A stretch of DNA of 64,000 nt from Alphaproteobacteria bacterium (GTDB lineage: Bacteria; Pseudomonadota; Alphaproteobacteria; Sphingomonadales; Sphingomonadaceae), in contig JAHJIJ010000032.1 in the NCBI GenBank assembly GCA_018823325.1, forward strand, positions 1-64,000. Direction: 5' to 3'. Below are positions 16,515 through 25,458 of the stretch, in pieces; position 1 is the first letter of the stretch, and each line of letters begins with the position of its first letter. The position numbers and the translations under genes are program-made. The notes below the pieces were generated by a model. That model was not told the origin of the DNA, did no database searches, and saw only the letters and a list, made by a program, of their open reading frames with translations.

Positions 16515-16970
16515 ATGATCCAGCGCGCCGCCCCTCTCCTCGCTGCCACCGTCGTGGCCCTTATCGTGATCGCAGCGACGCCAGCACCGGTCAGCACGCG
16601 CGACGGCGTTTACACCGCCGCGCAAGCGGCAGACGGTGCCCGCCTCTACGCCGCGCAATGTGCGATGTGTCATGGTCGCATGCTGGAAGGCACGTTCGAG
16701 ATACCAGGGCTTGGCGATCGCTTCATTGCCCAATGGAGCAATGCGCCGCTCTCCAATCTCCATGATTATCTGGGCCGCGCAATGCCGCAGTTCGCGCCTG
16801 GCTCGCTCTCACCCGGCAACAATTCCAAGATCATCGCCTTCCTCCTGCAGGCCAATGGCTTGCCCGGCGGAAGCACGGCGCTTCCCGCTGACCCAGCCGC
16901 CTTGTCGCGCGTCATGGTCCAGCCCGCCGATCCCAGACTTACCGCCGGGGCTGTGCCCAGAACACAATAA
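16515..16970 (+). CDS. Exported class I cytochrome c
   Basis: 151 residues with a hydrophobic N-terminal signal or anchor (residues 7-24, LLAATVVALIVIAATPAPV). A single haem site CAMCH (49-53) follows DGARLYAAQC, and the sixth ligand is probably one of the Met residues in GRAMPQF. It follows the DAO-like flavoenzyme by three bases, so it probably takes electrons from that enzyme and passes them to a terminal oxidase. A strong terminator begins inside its last codons, closing the two-gene unit. Confidence 0.9.
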   Translation: MIQRAAPLLAATVVALIVIAATPAPVSTRDGVYTAAQAADGARLYAAQCAMCHGRMLEGTFEIPGLGDRFIAQWSNAPLSNLHDYLGRAMPQFAPGSLSPGNNSKIIAFLLQANGLPGGSTALPADPAALSRVMVQPADPRLTAGAVPRTQ

Positions 16971-16985
16971 GGGCACAGCCTTTTT
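16949..16985 (+). terminator. Intrinsic terminator overlapping the cytochrome c stop codon
   Basis: A perfect 10-bp stem ggctgtgccc (16949-16958) pairs with gggcacagcc (16971-16980), with a 12-base loop and a ttttt tail at 16981-16985. The TAA stop (16968-16970) lies in the loop. Confidence 0.9.
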
Positions 16986-17206
16986 ACCTATGATGCACTG
17001 CAGCAAAATTGTCACAGCCTCTGCCAAAAAAGCGGCGCAATGCGTCAGGCTTTGAGTTTACCGATTTTGCAATGCAACATTCACAACATGAATGGCGGGC
17101 GAGCAAATTCTGGTCATTTCATGGCCACAGAGTCGCGCGGGGCTGATTGCTCCCGCCTGCCAGGAGGGCGACGCGGATCGCTGGTCCCAGGGTGCACTCG
17201 CTGAGC

Positions 17207-18898
17207 ATGGCACGCCTCGATCCTCCTCGTTGGGCCATCACGCCCCATGATGAGATCGAGCCGCTCGGTGTTACCCCTCCGCCTGCCCCTACCGGCGGTC
17301 AACTCGTCAAGCTGGGATTGATCGGCCTTCTGCTCGCCGGACTACTGGTCGGCCTGCACATGGTAACGGACGATCAGGATCGGCTCCTGGAAACCCTCAC
17401 CGTCCTTGACCTTCTGGGGCTGTGCTTTCTGCTGCTGCTCGGCGTGCGGCGGTGGCGGGAGGCTGCGGCGCGCAGCATCCGGGCAGAAGAGGCGATGGTC
17501 GAGCTGGAAACGGCCCGACAAAGCGCCATCAACGCAAACCTCGCCAAGAGCCGCTATCTTGCCAGCGTCAGCCATGAGATCCGCTCGCCGCTCAACGCCA
17601 TCTATGGCTATGCCCAGCTGTTCGAACGGGGAGACGGCGTCAACGCGCAGGAGGCCGCGCGGGTCATCCTGCGCTGCTCGGAGCATCTCACCAATCTGGT
17701 CGAGGGCCTGCTCGATATCTCGCAACTCGAGTTCGGAATGCTGCGCGTGCGAACTGAAGAGGTGCGACTGGGCGCTTTTATCGATCAGATCGTCTCAATG
17801 ATGCGGCCAGCGGCTCACGCCAAGGGGCTGACCTTCACGCTAGAAAAGGGCGGGCGTCTGCCGGAGGTCGCCCGCTTCGACCAGAACCGACTGCGTCAGG
17901 TGCTGATCAATCTCCTTTCCAATGCAATCAAGTTTACCGCTCAGGGCAGCGTGACTTTCAAAGTCACCTACGCTGGCCAGATTGCCACCTTCGAGGTGCT
18001 GGACACCGGGCCGGGCATCCCCGCCGAGGACCAGAAACGCCTGTTCGAACCTTTTGAGCGCGGCGAGGGAAGCGAACCCGGCGCGGGGCTGGGTCTCGCA
18101 ATATCGAAAACGCTCGTGGACATTCTCGGCGGCCAACTGGATCTGCACGCCCGACCGGGTGGCGGAAGTTGCTTCCGCATTGTGATGATGCTGAGCGAAG
18201 TCGCCGGCAAGACCCTGCCTTCCGCACCGATGCGCAAACTCATCGGCCATGAGGGCCGGCAAAGGCGAATCCTGCTGGTCGAGGACGATGCCGATCAGCG
18301 CCATTTCCTGGAACAGCTGCTGCGCGGCCTGGGCTTTCATGTCGAGGCGAGGCCAGATGGTGAGCAGGCACTGATCGCGGCACGGGATACGCCGCCTCAC
18401 CTTGCCATCCTTGATATCAGCCTGCCCGGCCTTTCCGGCTGGGAGATCGCTGCCAAGTTGCGGGCGCAATTTGGTGATCGCATCCAGATCCTCATGCTCT
18501 CCGCCAACAGCCAGGAACTGCACCGGCCCGAGCATGACAGCCCGGAGCACGATCGCTTCCTCGTGAAGCCGGTGGAGTTTGAATCGCTGGTCGGCGCCAT
18601 TGGCGATCTGCTGCAGATCAACTGGCGCTGGCAGAGCGACGCCACCCCGACCGATGAAGCCGCCACAGATCGCGCCGCGTTGCCGAACAGTGCCGGGGCG
18701 GACCTGAACGAGGCTGCCCGCACCCACATCTCACGCCTCAAGGAATGCCTCCGGATCGGCCACATCCGAGGCATCGAAAACGAAATCAAACAGCTGGAAG
18801 GCGCCGACCCCGGTGCGGAAGGCCTCGTCCGCCAGCTTTACGACCATCTCGACCGCTACGACCTGACCGCCATGGCCCGCCTGCTACAGGATTACTGA
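17207..18898 (+). CDS. Hybrid sensor histidine kinase with receiver domain
   Basis: About 563 residues from ATG 17207; alternative in-frame GTG 17192 and TTG 17147 exist and the true start is uncertain. Two hydrophobic segments (residues ~33-52 and ~66-80) anchor it. HisKA follows with the phospho-His in ASVSHEIRSPLNAIYG (H123), then the ATPase domain with N-box NLLSNAIKFT, DTGPGIP and GAGLGLAIS. A receiver domain (ILLVEDDADQ, LAILDISLPG, FLVKPVE) follows, and a C-terminal ~100-residue helical tail. No periplasmic sensor domain of useful size is present, so it may sense through the membrane or a partner. The response regulator starts one base after its stop. Confidence 0.9.
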   Translation: MARLDPPRWAITPHDEIEPLGVTPPPAPTGGQLVKLGLIGLLLAGLLVGLHMVTDDQDRLLETLTVLDLLGLCFLLLLGVRRWREAAARSIRAEEAMVELETARQSAINANLAKSRYLASVSHEIRSPLNAIYGYAQLFERGDGVNAQEAARVILRCSEHLTNLVEGLLDISQLEFGMLRVRTEEVRLGAFIDQIVSMMRPAAHAKGLTFTLEKGGRLPEVARFDQNRLRQVLINLLSNAIKFTAQGSVTFKVTYAGQIATFEVLDTGPGIPAEDQKRLFEPFERGEGSEPGAGLGLAISKTLVDILGGQLDLHARPGGGSCFRIVMMLSEVAGKTLPSAPMRKLIGHEGRQRRILLVEDDADQRHFLEQLLRGLGFHVEARPDGEQALIAARDTPPHLAILDISLPGLSGWEIAAKLRAQFGDRIQILMLSANSQELHRPEHDSPEHDRFLVKPVEFESLVGAIGDLLQINWRWQSDATPTDEAATDRAALPNSAGADLNEAARTHISRLKECLRIGHIRGIENEIKQLEGADPGAEGLVRQLYDHLDRYDLTAMARLLQDY

Positions 18899-18899
18899 C

Positions 18900-19829
18900 A
18901 TGATTGGCATTCCCGGACACTCCGACACCATCCTGATCGTCGATGACGAGCCGGACACGCTGCGCATGCTGACCGCCGCGTTGGAGAAGGCCGAGCTTTC
19001 CGTGCTTGTCGCAACATCGGGCCAGACGGCGCTTACGCAACTCAACAACATCATGCCCGATCTCATCCTGATGGATGCCGTGATGCCCGGCATGGACGGG
19101 TTCGAGACGACCCAGAAGATCAAGGCCAATCCCAATCTTGCCAGCATCCCAATCATCTTCATGACTGGCCTGACCGAGAGCGAACATGTGGTGGAGGCTT
19201 TCGAGGTGGGCGGTGTCGATTATGTCCGCAAGCCGGTCGATCTTCAGGAACTTCTTGCCAGGGTTCGCGTCCACATGGCGCAGGGCCGCGCCGTGCATGC
19301 AAGCGTCGCTAGCCTCGATGCAACCGACCGGCTGATCGTTGCCACTGATGCGCGTGGCAGCCTGCTCTGGTGCACCCCGCGCGCCGAGCAGGCAATCTCG
19401 CGCGTCGTTCCCGGATGGCTGCGGAGCGAGTCCGCCCTGCCCGAGGAAATCCGCAACCAGATCGAAAAGCTGCTGACCAAGGAGGAAGGCGCTGCAGGCA
19501 ATGTCGTGCGGGTGCGGCAAACCAAGGGGGAAGGTGAGCTGGAGATGCAGGTCATCGCCCATTATCGCGAGGACGAGGTGCTCATTCGCCTCAACGAACT
19601 GAATCCCGAGCAGGATCTGTCGCGGCTACAGGCGCGGTTGCCGCTTACCCGGCGCGAGGCCGAAGTGCTGCTATGGGTGAGCTATGGCAAGCCTAATCGG
19701 GTCATCAGCGATGTGCTGGAAATCAGCCCGCGAACGGTCACCAAGCATCTGGAACGGATCTTCGACAAGCTGGGGGTGGAGACGCGCTCAGCTGCCGCGG
19801 CTGTCGCCATCCGCATGATGGGCCAATAG
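18900..19829 (+). CDS. Response regulator with C-terminal LuxR-type helix-turn-helix
   Basis: 309 residues. The N-terminal receiver has ILIVDDEPD, Asp59 in DLILMDAVMPGMDGFE, FMTGL and VRKPVD. A middle region (~130-235) is PAS-like in length (LIVATDARGSLLWCTPRAEQ). The C-terminal LuxR domain is LTRREAEVLLWVSYGKPNRV then ISDVLEISPRTVTKHLERIF. It is co-transcribed with the hybrid kinase and flanked by the oxidase/cytochrome genes and the RidA/TonB genes, so these are its likely targets. Its last 42 bases overlap the 3' end of the convergent RidA gene. Confidence 0.92.
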   Translation: MIGIPGHSDTILIVDDEPDTLRMLTAALEKAELSVLVATSGQTALTQLNNIMPDLILMDAVMPGMDGFETTQKIKANPNLASIPIIFMTGLTESEHVVEAFEVGGVDYVRKPVDLQELLARVRVHMAQGRAVHASVASLDATDRLIVATDARGSLLWCTPRAEQAISRVVPGWLRSESALPEEIRNQIEKLLTKEEGAAGNVVRVRQTKGEGELEMQVIAHYREDEVLIRLNELNPEQDLSRLQARLPLTRREAEVLLWVSYGKPNRVISDVLEISPRTVTKHLERIFDKLGVETRSAAAAVAIRMMGQ

Positions 19830-20438
19830 CGACTTCTTGCGCAGGGCCGGCGGCAGACGATGCGGCCGCTGATAGGATGCCTCGGGCGTTCCCTCGGGGA
19901 TCTTCCGCACCGCAATGGCCTCGATCTCGATGAGGAAGTGCGGACCGACGAGCCCGGCGACCTCGAAGGTCGAGCGCGCGACGGTATTCGGATTTTCCTC
20001 GGTGCCGAAGAACTCACGGAAGCCCGCATTCACACCAGCAAAATCCATTTTGCCAAGGCGCGGATCGGCAGCGACAAACAGCGTCAGCTTCACCAGATCG
20101 GACATCGAATAGCCCTGGGCCTCAAGGATCGACTTGATCTTGTTGAGCGTGCTGATCGTCTGGGCCTTGCTGTCGCCCATATCCTCCAGGCTCTTCACGT
20201 CGGCCATCGACTTGGCGGGATCGACCGGGGAAGGAAGCTGCCCTGAGAGGAAGAAATACTCCATCCCGTCGCCAATGCGCACACCATCCAGGATGATGGC
20301 GTTGGGATTGCTCTTGATCCGCGTCACTTCTGCCTGAGCCGGAGCAGCAGCGAGCAGCAGCGCGGCGGCACTTGCCAGAATGGTCTTGATGGACAGGCGA
20401 CCAAAGTCGCGGCGGGCCGGAGAAGTGCGTGTAATCAT
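19788..20438 (-). CDS. Exported RidA-family protein
   Basis: 216 residues with an N-terminal signal (SIKTILASAAALLLAAAPAQA, ~16-36), predicting a periplasmic location; cytosolic RidA has no signal. RidA proteins hydrolyse reactive enamines and imines made by PLP enzymes and amino-acid oxidases. The catalytic Arg is kept (R155 in NTVARSTFEV), as is EIEAIA at 171-176. A 40-residue tail beyond the usual family end overlaps the response-regulator gene by 42 bases. It is divergent from the TonB receptor, with a dyad in the 196-bp gap. It is paralogous to the RidA gene at 23294. Confidence 0.85.
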   Translation of the reverse strand: MITRTSPARRDFGRLSIKTILASAAALLLAAAPAQAEVTRIKSNPNAIILDGVRIGDGMEYFFLSGQLPSPVDPAKSMADVKSLEDMGDSKAQTISTLNKIKSILEAQGYSMSDLVKLTLFVAADPRLGKMDFAGVNAGFREFFGTEENPNTVARSTFEVAGLVGPHFLIEIEAIAVRKIPEGTPEASYQRPHRLPPALRKKSLLAHHADGDSRGS

Positions 20439-20472
20439 AGCATCTTGGCTACGGGCACCCCCGTCCGTCCAC

Positions 20473-20492
20473 CATACGACAAAATGCGTATG
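20473..20492. promoter_or_regulatory. 20-bp dyad between RidA and TonB-receptor genes
   Basis: Arms catacg (20473-20478) and cgtatg (20487-20492) flank an 8-base centre acaaaatg. The length and symmetry suit a LuxR-type regulator dimer, such as the one encoded at 18900. It is about 35 bp from the RidA start and 140 bp from the receptor start. Confidence 0.4.
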
Positions 20493-20634
20493 TGCGAATC
20501 CTAGCCAGTCCGATCAGCTAGCCAGGCGCAAAACACAATGCAGCGGCAAAGCGGGAAGCCGGGCGCACAAAACACAACCCGTCGGAAGGAATGCCGGAAA
20601 GGAGAGCGGAACACAGAACAAGGGGGACGTCACC

Positions 20635-23235
20635 ATGATGAAGCGCAGGAAATTCGCTGCCATACTGCTCTTAGCGAGCGCCGCCATTCCCGCCACCGCA
20701 CTGGCCCAGACCGAGGGTGCTCCGCAGGACGGCGCCGAAACCGGCGGGGAAATCATCGTCACCGGCACCCGTGCGAGCGGCATGATGGCCGCAGACAGCG
20801 CCACCCCTATCCAGCTGCTAAGTGATAGCGCGTTGGAGAAGGTCGGCCAGCCCAACCTCAATCAGGCGCTCACCCAGCTCGTTCCGTCCTTCCAGGCCCA
20901 AAGCCAGGGCACGGACATGGCAAGCTTCTCGCTCAGCGCCCGCCTGCGCGGTGTCAGCCCCAACCACACGCTGGTGATGGTCAATGGCAAGCGTCGCCAC
21001 GGCAACTCCATTCTTCAGGTGATCAACGGCGCATTCGGCGGTTCCGCCGCGCCCAGCATTGACCTCATTCCGCCGGACATCGTCCAGCGTATCGAAATTC
21101 TGCAGGACGGTGCCGCAGCCCAATATGGCTCGGACGCCATTGCCGGCGTCATCAACATCATCCTCAAGAGCGACACCTCGGGCGTCACGATCAAGGGCAC
21201 CGCGGGCGAATATTTCGACGGCGAGGGCATGACCTACAGCGGCAGCGGCAATATCGGTCTTCCGATCGGCGATGCCGGCTTCCTGGACATTGCGCTGTTC
21301 CATCGTCGCAACGACTACACCACGATCGGCGAAGGGCAGTTCACCGCCGTCAATCTGGATGGATCGACGAACACGTCGGTCTCGCCGGCCTTCAAGCCGA
21401 TCTACGACGCGCTCAACGCTCGCAACGGCACGGCAGCCATCAACGGTGGCCAGCCCAAATCCATGCTGAACGTTGGCTTCTACAATTTCGGCTATGATTT
21501 CGGTGGGGTCGAATTCTACTCCTTTGGTGACGTCTCCTATCGCCACGGCGATGCACTGCAGGGTTTCCGTCCGCCCAACCGCGTCTGCGTCTCTTCGGCC
21601 GACCCGACGACCTGCTACGCGCCGACCGTCGAAAACGGCATGGTGCCGCATATCGAAGTGAAGCAGGAAGAATTCTCCCTGACCAACGGCGTACGGGGCG
21701 ATCTGGGCGGCTTCGATTGGGATCTCGGCGTTTCCTACGCTGAAGATATCGCGCGCGTGTACACAACCCGTTCGGCAAACGCCTCGCTCTTCGTGGCGAC
21801 CGGCTTCACGCCGCGCGACTTCTATGACGGCAGCTTCAAATATACGCAGTTCGTCACCACGCTGGACCTGCGCAAGGAACTGGAAGTCGGCCTTGCCGAA
21901 CCCATGACCCTCGCCGTGGGTGGCGAGTATCGCAAGGAAACCTACGAGATCGGCGCGGGCGATGAAGGGTCGCGCTATGTCGAAGGCGGTCAGTCCTTCC
22001 CCGGCTTCGCACTGAGCGACGCCAGCAGTCTCAAGCGCAACGCAAAGGCCATTTACGGCAACGTGATCGTCAGGCCGGTTTCGGACTGGACGGTGGATAT
22101 CGCCGGTCGCTTCGAAAATTACAGCGACTTTGGCGATACCACGATCGGCAAGATCACCACCCGCTACGACTTCTCGCCTGCCTTCGCGATCCGCGCCACG
22201 GCCAGCACTGGCTTCCGCGCACCGTCGCTCCCCGAGGCCGGCTACTCGGCGACCAACGTCGGCCCAACCAGCGCCGTCATCCAGCTCGCACCTGGTTCCG
22301 CCGGTGCGCTCAGCGCGGGCTTCGGCGCTCTTACGCCGGAGAAATCGACCAACTTCTCCGCGGGCTTCGTCGCCCGACCGATCCCGGGCCTCGTCGTCAC
22401 GCTCGATGGCTACTACATCAAGATCAAGGACCGGATCGTCTCGTCGGGCAACATTACAGGGCAGCGTTCACAGCCGTTCCCGACGCCCGGCATCAAAGTC
22501 GGCATCGACGTGCCGGCTGACACGATCAACGGCCTGACGCCTTACGATCTCGTCAACAACGCGATCATCGCAAGCGGCAAGATGCTCGATCCTACCGTGA
22601 TGCAGTCGGGCCAGCTCAGCATCCAGACCTTCACCAACGGCATCGACACCGAAACCTGGGGCCTCGAACTGGCGGCGCGCTACCCCGTGGATCTGGACTT
22701 TGGTCGTCTCGATCTATCGCTGGGCGCCAACTACAACAAGAACAAGGTGATCGCGAACCGCCTTGGCGACCTGTTCAACCTCCAGGCGCAGGCAATCATC
22801 GAAAAAGCGAGCCCCGACTTCAAGAGTGTCGCGAGCGCATTGTTCACGACTGGGGCCTTCAGCGCCAACCTGCGTGCGACCTACTACAGCGAGACGGTCG
22901 CGCTCGTTCAACCGAACGGCTTCTCGACCACACCGCGCCCAATCGCCGGCACCTATTATGAGGGCATCGTGAAGCCTGCGGTGATCTTCGATCTCGAGCT
23001 TGGCTATGACGTGATGGAGTGGTTCAACATCGCGGTCGGCGCGAACAACCTCTTCGACAAGAAGCCTGAAGTTCCTGATCTGGTCGCTGATTATGATCCG
23101 GTTGCCCGCCCAGGTTGGCTGGCAGGCCGCTCTCCCTACGTCAACAACTCAGGAAGCATCAACGCGCCGTACAACCACGGTCCATATGGTTCAAACGGTG
23201 GATATTACTACGCCCGTGTCACCTTCAAGTTCTGA
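20635..23235 (+). CDS. TonB-dependent outer-membrane receptor
   Basis: 866 residues. A signal peptide (ending ALAQ) is followed by a TonB-box-like EIIVTGTRAS, a plug domain (LRGVSPNHTLVMVNGKRR, IPPDIVQRIEILQDGAAAQY, GSDAIAGVINIIL) and a long beta-barrel ending YYARVTFKF with the terminal aromatic of outer-membrane proteins. It imports a substrate across the outer membrane using TonB energy; the neighbours suggest an amine, amino acid or peptide rather than iron. The start at 20635 has AGGGGG eight bases upstream; an ATG at 20638 is equally possible. Confidence 0.93.
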   Translation: MMKRRKFAAILLLASAAIPATALAQTEGAPQDGAETGGEIIVTGTRASGMMAADSATPIQLLSDSALEKVGQPNLNQALTQLVPSFQAQSQGTDMASFSLSARLRGVSPNHTLVMVNGKRRHGNSILQVINGAFGGSAAPSIDLIPPDIVQRIEILQDGAAAQYGSDAIAGVINIILKSDTSGVTIKGTAGEYFDGEGMTYSGSGNIGLPIGDAGFLDIALFHRRNDYTTIGEGQFTAVNLDGSTNTSVSPAFKPIYDALNARNGTAAINGGQPKSMLNVGFYNFGYDFGGVEFYSFGDVSYRHGDALQGFRPPNRVCVSSADPTTCYAPTVENGMVPHIEVKQEEFSLTNGVRGDLGGFDWDLGVSYAEDIARVYTTRSANASLFVATGFTPRDFYDGSFKYTQFVTTLDLRKELEVGLAEPMTLAVGGEYRKETYEIGAGDEGSRYVEGGQSFPGFALSDASSLKRNAKAIYGNVIVRPVSDWTVDIAGRFENYSDFGDTTIGKITTRYDFSPAFAIRATASTGFRAPSLPEAGYSATNVGPTSAVIQLAPGSAGALSAGFGALTPEKSTNFSAGFVARPIPGLVVTLDGYYIKIKDRIVSSGNITGQRSQPFPTPGIKVGIDVPADTINGLTPYDLVNNAIIASGKMLDPTVMQSGQLSIQTFTNGIDTETWGLELAARYPVDLDFGRLDLSLGANYNKNKVIANRLGDLFNLQAQAIIEKASPDFKSVASALFTTGAFSANLRATYYSETVALVQPNGFSTTPRPIAGTYYEGIVKPAVIFDLELGYDVMEWFNIAVGANNLFDKKPEVPDLVADYDPVARPGWLAGRSPYVNNSGSINAPYNHGPYGSNGGYYYARVTFKF

Positions 23236-23293
23236 TATTGAAGGCCGATACTTCCTCCATCGTACATAATATTTTGGAAAGGATAGATCAGCG

Positions 23294-23788
23294 ATGAGAA
23301 AATTCAGCATGACGGCCGCCATGGTGTCGGGAGCGCTGCTTGCAGCGCTCCCCTCCGCCGCCAGTGCCCAGGGGGTCGAGCGCACTTATGGCTCTCCGAC
23401 CTCGCCCATCGCGTCCTTGGCCCATGTTCCGGCAGGCGCAGACATCCTGTTCGTCTCCGGCACTACGCCTTCGCCGCCAGATCCGGCCAAGCCGGAAGAT
23501 CTCGGCGACACAAAGGCGCAGACGATCAGCGTCCTTACCAAAATGAAGGCCGCGCTGGAGTCGAAGGGCTTCTCCATGGGTGATGTGGTCAAGATGACCG
23601 TCTTCCTCGTCGGCACGCCGGAGACGGGCGGTCGCATGGACTCCGCAGCAATGAATGAGGTGTTCCGCACCTTCTTCGGCACTGCTGAGCAGCCCAACAA
23701 GCCCACCCGCTCGACCATTCAGATCGCCGCGCTGGGTCGGCCGAACATGTACGTCGAGATCGAGGCCATCGCGGCAAAAATGCCGTGA
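23294..23788 (+). CDS. Exported RidA-family protein, second copy
   Basis: 164 residues with a signal peptide (1-25, ending SASA). The RidA fold ends normally at EIEAIAAKMP and the catalytic Arg is R139 in KPTRSTIQ, so deaminase activity towards imines is plausible. It lies 58 bases after the TonB receptor and 75 before the first amine oxidase, fitting a role in clearing imines released by that oxidase in the periplasm. It shares the block TPSPPDPAKPEDLGDTKAQT with the divergent RidA gene's equivalent, showing duplication around the receptor. Confidence 0.88.
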   Translation: MRKFSMTAAMVSGALLAALPSAASAQGVERTYGSPTSPIASLAHVPAGADILFVSGTTPSPPDPAKPEDLGDTKAQTISVLTKMKAALESKGFSMGDVVKMTVFLVGTPETGGRMDSAAMNEVFRTFFGTAEQPNKPTRSTIQIAALGRPNMYVEIEAIAAKMP

Positions 23789-23863
23789 GTGCCCAGGGGA
23801 GGTGCGGTCGGGGGACAGCGCCTCCCCTCTTCGGCAAATAGCGGCGCTCAAGGATAACGGACA

Positions 23864-25453
23864 ATGATGGATTCAATGCGGCCCACCCGGCGGGACATGC
23901 TGGCGATGATCGGCAAGGTCGGGGGCACGGTCGCGCTTTATCAGGCAATGACGGCGCTGGGGCACGCGGCTGAATCGCAATTCGCCGGCCCACCCAAGCT
24001 GACCGGCGCGCCCAAGGGCAAGAAGGTGCTGGTGCTCGGCGCCGGCCTTGCTGGTCTGGTCGCGGCCTATGAGCTGCAGCGCGCCGGCTATGCTGTCGAA
24101 GTGCTCGAATATCAGGATCGCCCCGGCGGCCGGAACTATTCCGTGCGCGGCGGCGACAAGGTCGTGGAAGTCGGCGGCGTCTCCCAGACCTGCGCATTCC
24201 AGCCCGGCAATTATCTCAATCCCGGCCCCTGGCGCATTCCGCACCATCACCGCTCGCTGCTGCATTACTGCAAGGTGCTCGGCGTTGAGCTCGAACCCTT
24301 CATCCAGCTCGATCACAACACCTTCATTCACCACAGCAAGGGGTTTGGCGGCAAGCCCCAGCGCTACAAGGAGCTGTCCGTCGATTTCAAAGGCCATGTC
24401 TCCGAGCTGCTCGGCAAGTCACTGAATGCCGGCGCGCTAAACGATACGGTCAGCAAGGAGGATCAGGAGAGACTGGTCGAGGCGCTGCGCGGCTGGGGGC
24501 TGCTGGACGGCAATCTCAATTACACCAGCAGCCTGCGTGTCTCCGGTCAGCGCGGCTATGATCGCCCGCCCGGTGGCGGCGTGAATGGCGCGCCAACGCC
24601 GTCGAAGATCAACAGCCTGTCCGATGTGCTCTCGTCCGACATCTGGGCGCACATGAATTTCTTCTTCAGCAATGTGATGCAGACGACCATGTTCCAGCCC
24701 AAGGGCGGCATGGACATGATCGGCAAGGCCTTTGCCCGCGCGGTCGGCCCGGTGGTGCAACTCAACACCAAGGTGACGCGCATCGCCCAAGGCGAGACCG
24801 GCGTCACCGCCTATTGGGAAGACATCCCAAGCGGCAAGACCGGCCAAAGCACTGCCGACTGGTGCGTCAACACCATTCCCCTGCCCGTGCTCAACCAGCT
24901 GGACATGCAGGTCGGCGCGCCGCTCAAGGCGGCGATCCGTGCGGTCCCCTATAGCGGTCAGGTCAAGATCGGCCTGGAGATGCGTCGGCGCTTCTGGGAG
25001 GAAGATGACGCCATTTATGGCGGGCACAGCTTCACCGATCAGGCAATCGGGCTGATCTCCTATCCCAATGACAAGATGTTCGGCAACGGCCCCGCCGTGC
25101 TGCTCGGCGCCTTCGCCCGCGACGCAGGCGGCTTCCAGCTTGCCGGCATGACGCCAGCCCAGCGCATCGAAGCGGCGCTGGCGCAGGGCTCGGTGTTCCA
25201 TCCGGCCGCGTACCGCAAGGAGTTCATGAACGGCACCTCCGTCGCCTGGAGCCGTCTGCCGTGGATTCTCGGATGTACCTCGCGCTGGTCGGACGACGCC
25301 CGCGCCGCGCATTATCAGAACCTCGTCGCGATGGATGGTCGCATCGTCCTCGCCGGCGAACATGCCTCTTACTACGGCGGCTGGATGGAGGGTTCCCTCC
25401 TCTCGGGGCTCGACGCCATCGAGCGCATCCACCAGCGCGCGACGGGAGCTTGA
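23864..25453 (+). CDS. Tat-type flavin amine oxidase/dehydrogenase, copy 1
   Basis: 529 residues. The N-terminus carries a twin-arginine signal TRRDMLAMIGKVGGTVALYQ (R9-R10). The FAD motif is VLVLGAGLAGLVAAYELQRAG (G59-x-G61-xx-G64) followed by PGGRNYSVRGGDKVVEVGG. The C-terminal FAD block is IVLAGEHASYYGGWMEGSLLSG. This is the monoamine-oxidase/L-amino-acid oxidase superfamily; relatives such as the nicotine oxidoreductase NicA2 pass electrons to a cytochrome c rather than oxygen. A cytochrome c gene follows five bases on, so dehydrogenase activity is likely. The paralogue at 25935 is about three-quarters identical by eye and equally long. Ribosome site AAGGA supports the start. Confidence 0.9.
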   Translation: MMDSMRPTRRDMLAMIGKVGGTVALYQAMTALGHAAESQFAGPPKLTGAPKGKKVLVLGAGLAGLVAAYELQRAGYAVEVLEYQDRPGGRNYSVRGGDKVVEVGGVSQTCAFQPGNYLNPGPWRIPHHHRSLLHYCKVLGVELEPFIQLDHNTFIHHSKGFGGKPQRYKELSVDFKGHVSELLGKSLNAGALNDTVSKEDQERLVEALRGWGLLDGNLNYTSSLRVSGQRGYDRPPGGGVNGAPTPSKINSLSDVLSSDIWAHMNFFFSNVMQTTMFQPKGGMDMIGKAFARAVGPVVQLNTKVTRIAQGETGVTAYWEDIPSGKTGQSTADWCVNTIPLPVLNQLDMQVGAPLKAAIRAVPYSGQVKIGLEMRRRFWEEDDAIYGGHSFTDQAIGLISYPNDKMFGNGPAVLLGAFARDAGGFQLAGMTPAQRIEAALAQGSVFHPAAYRKEFMNGTSVAWSRLPWILGCTSRWSDDARAAHYQNLVAMDGRIVLAGEHASYYGGWMEGSLLSGLDAIERIHQRATGA

Positions 25454-25458
25454 CCTTC

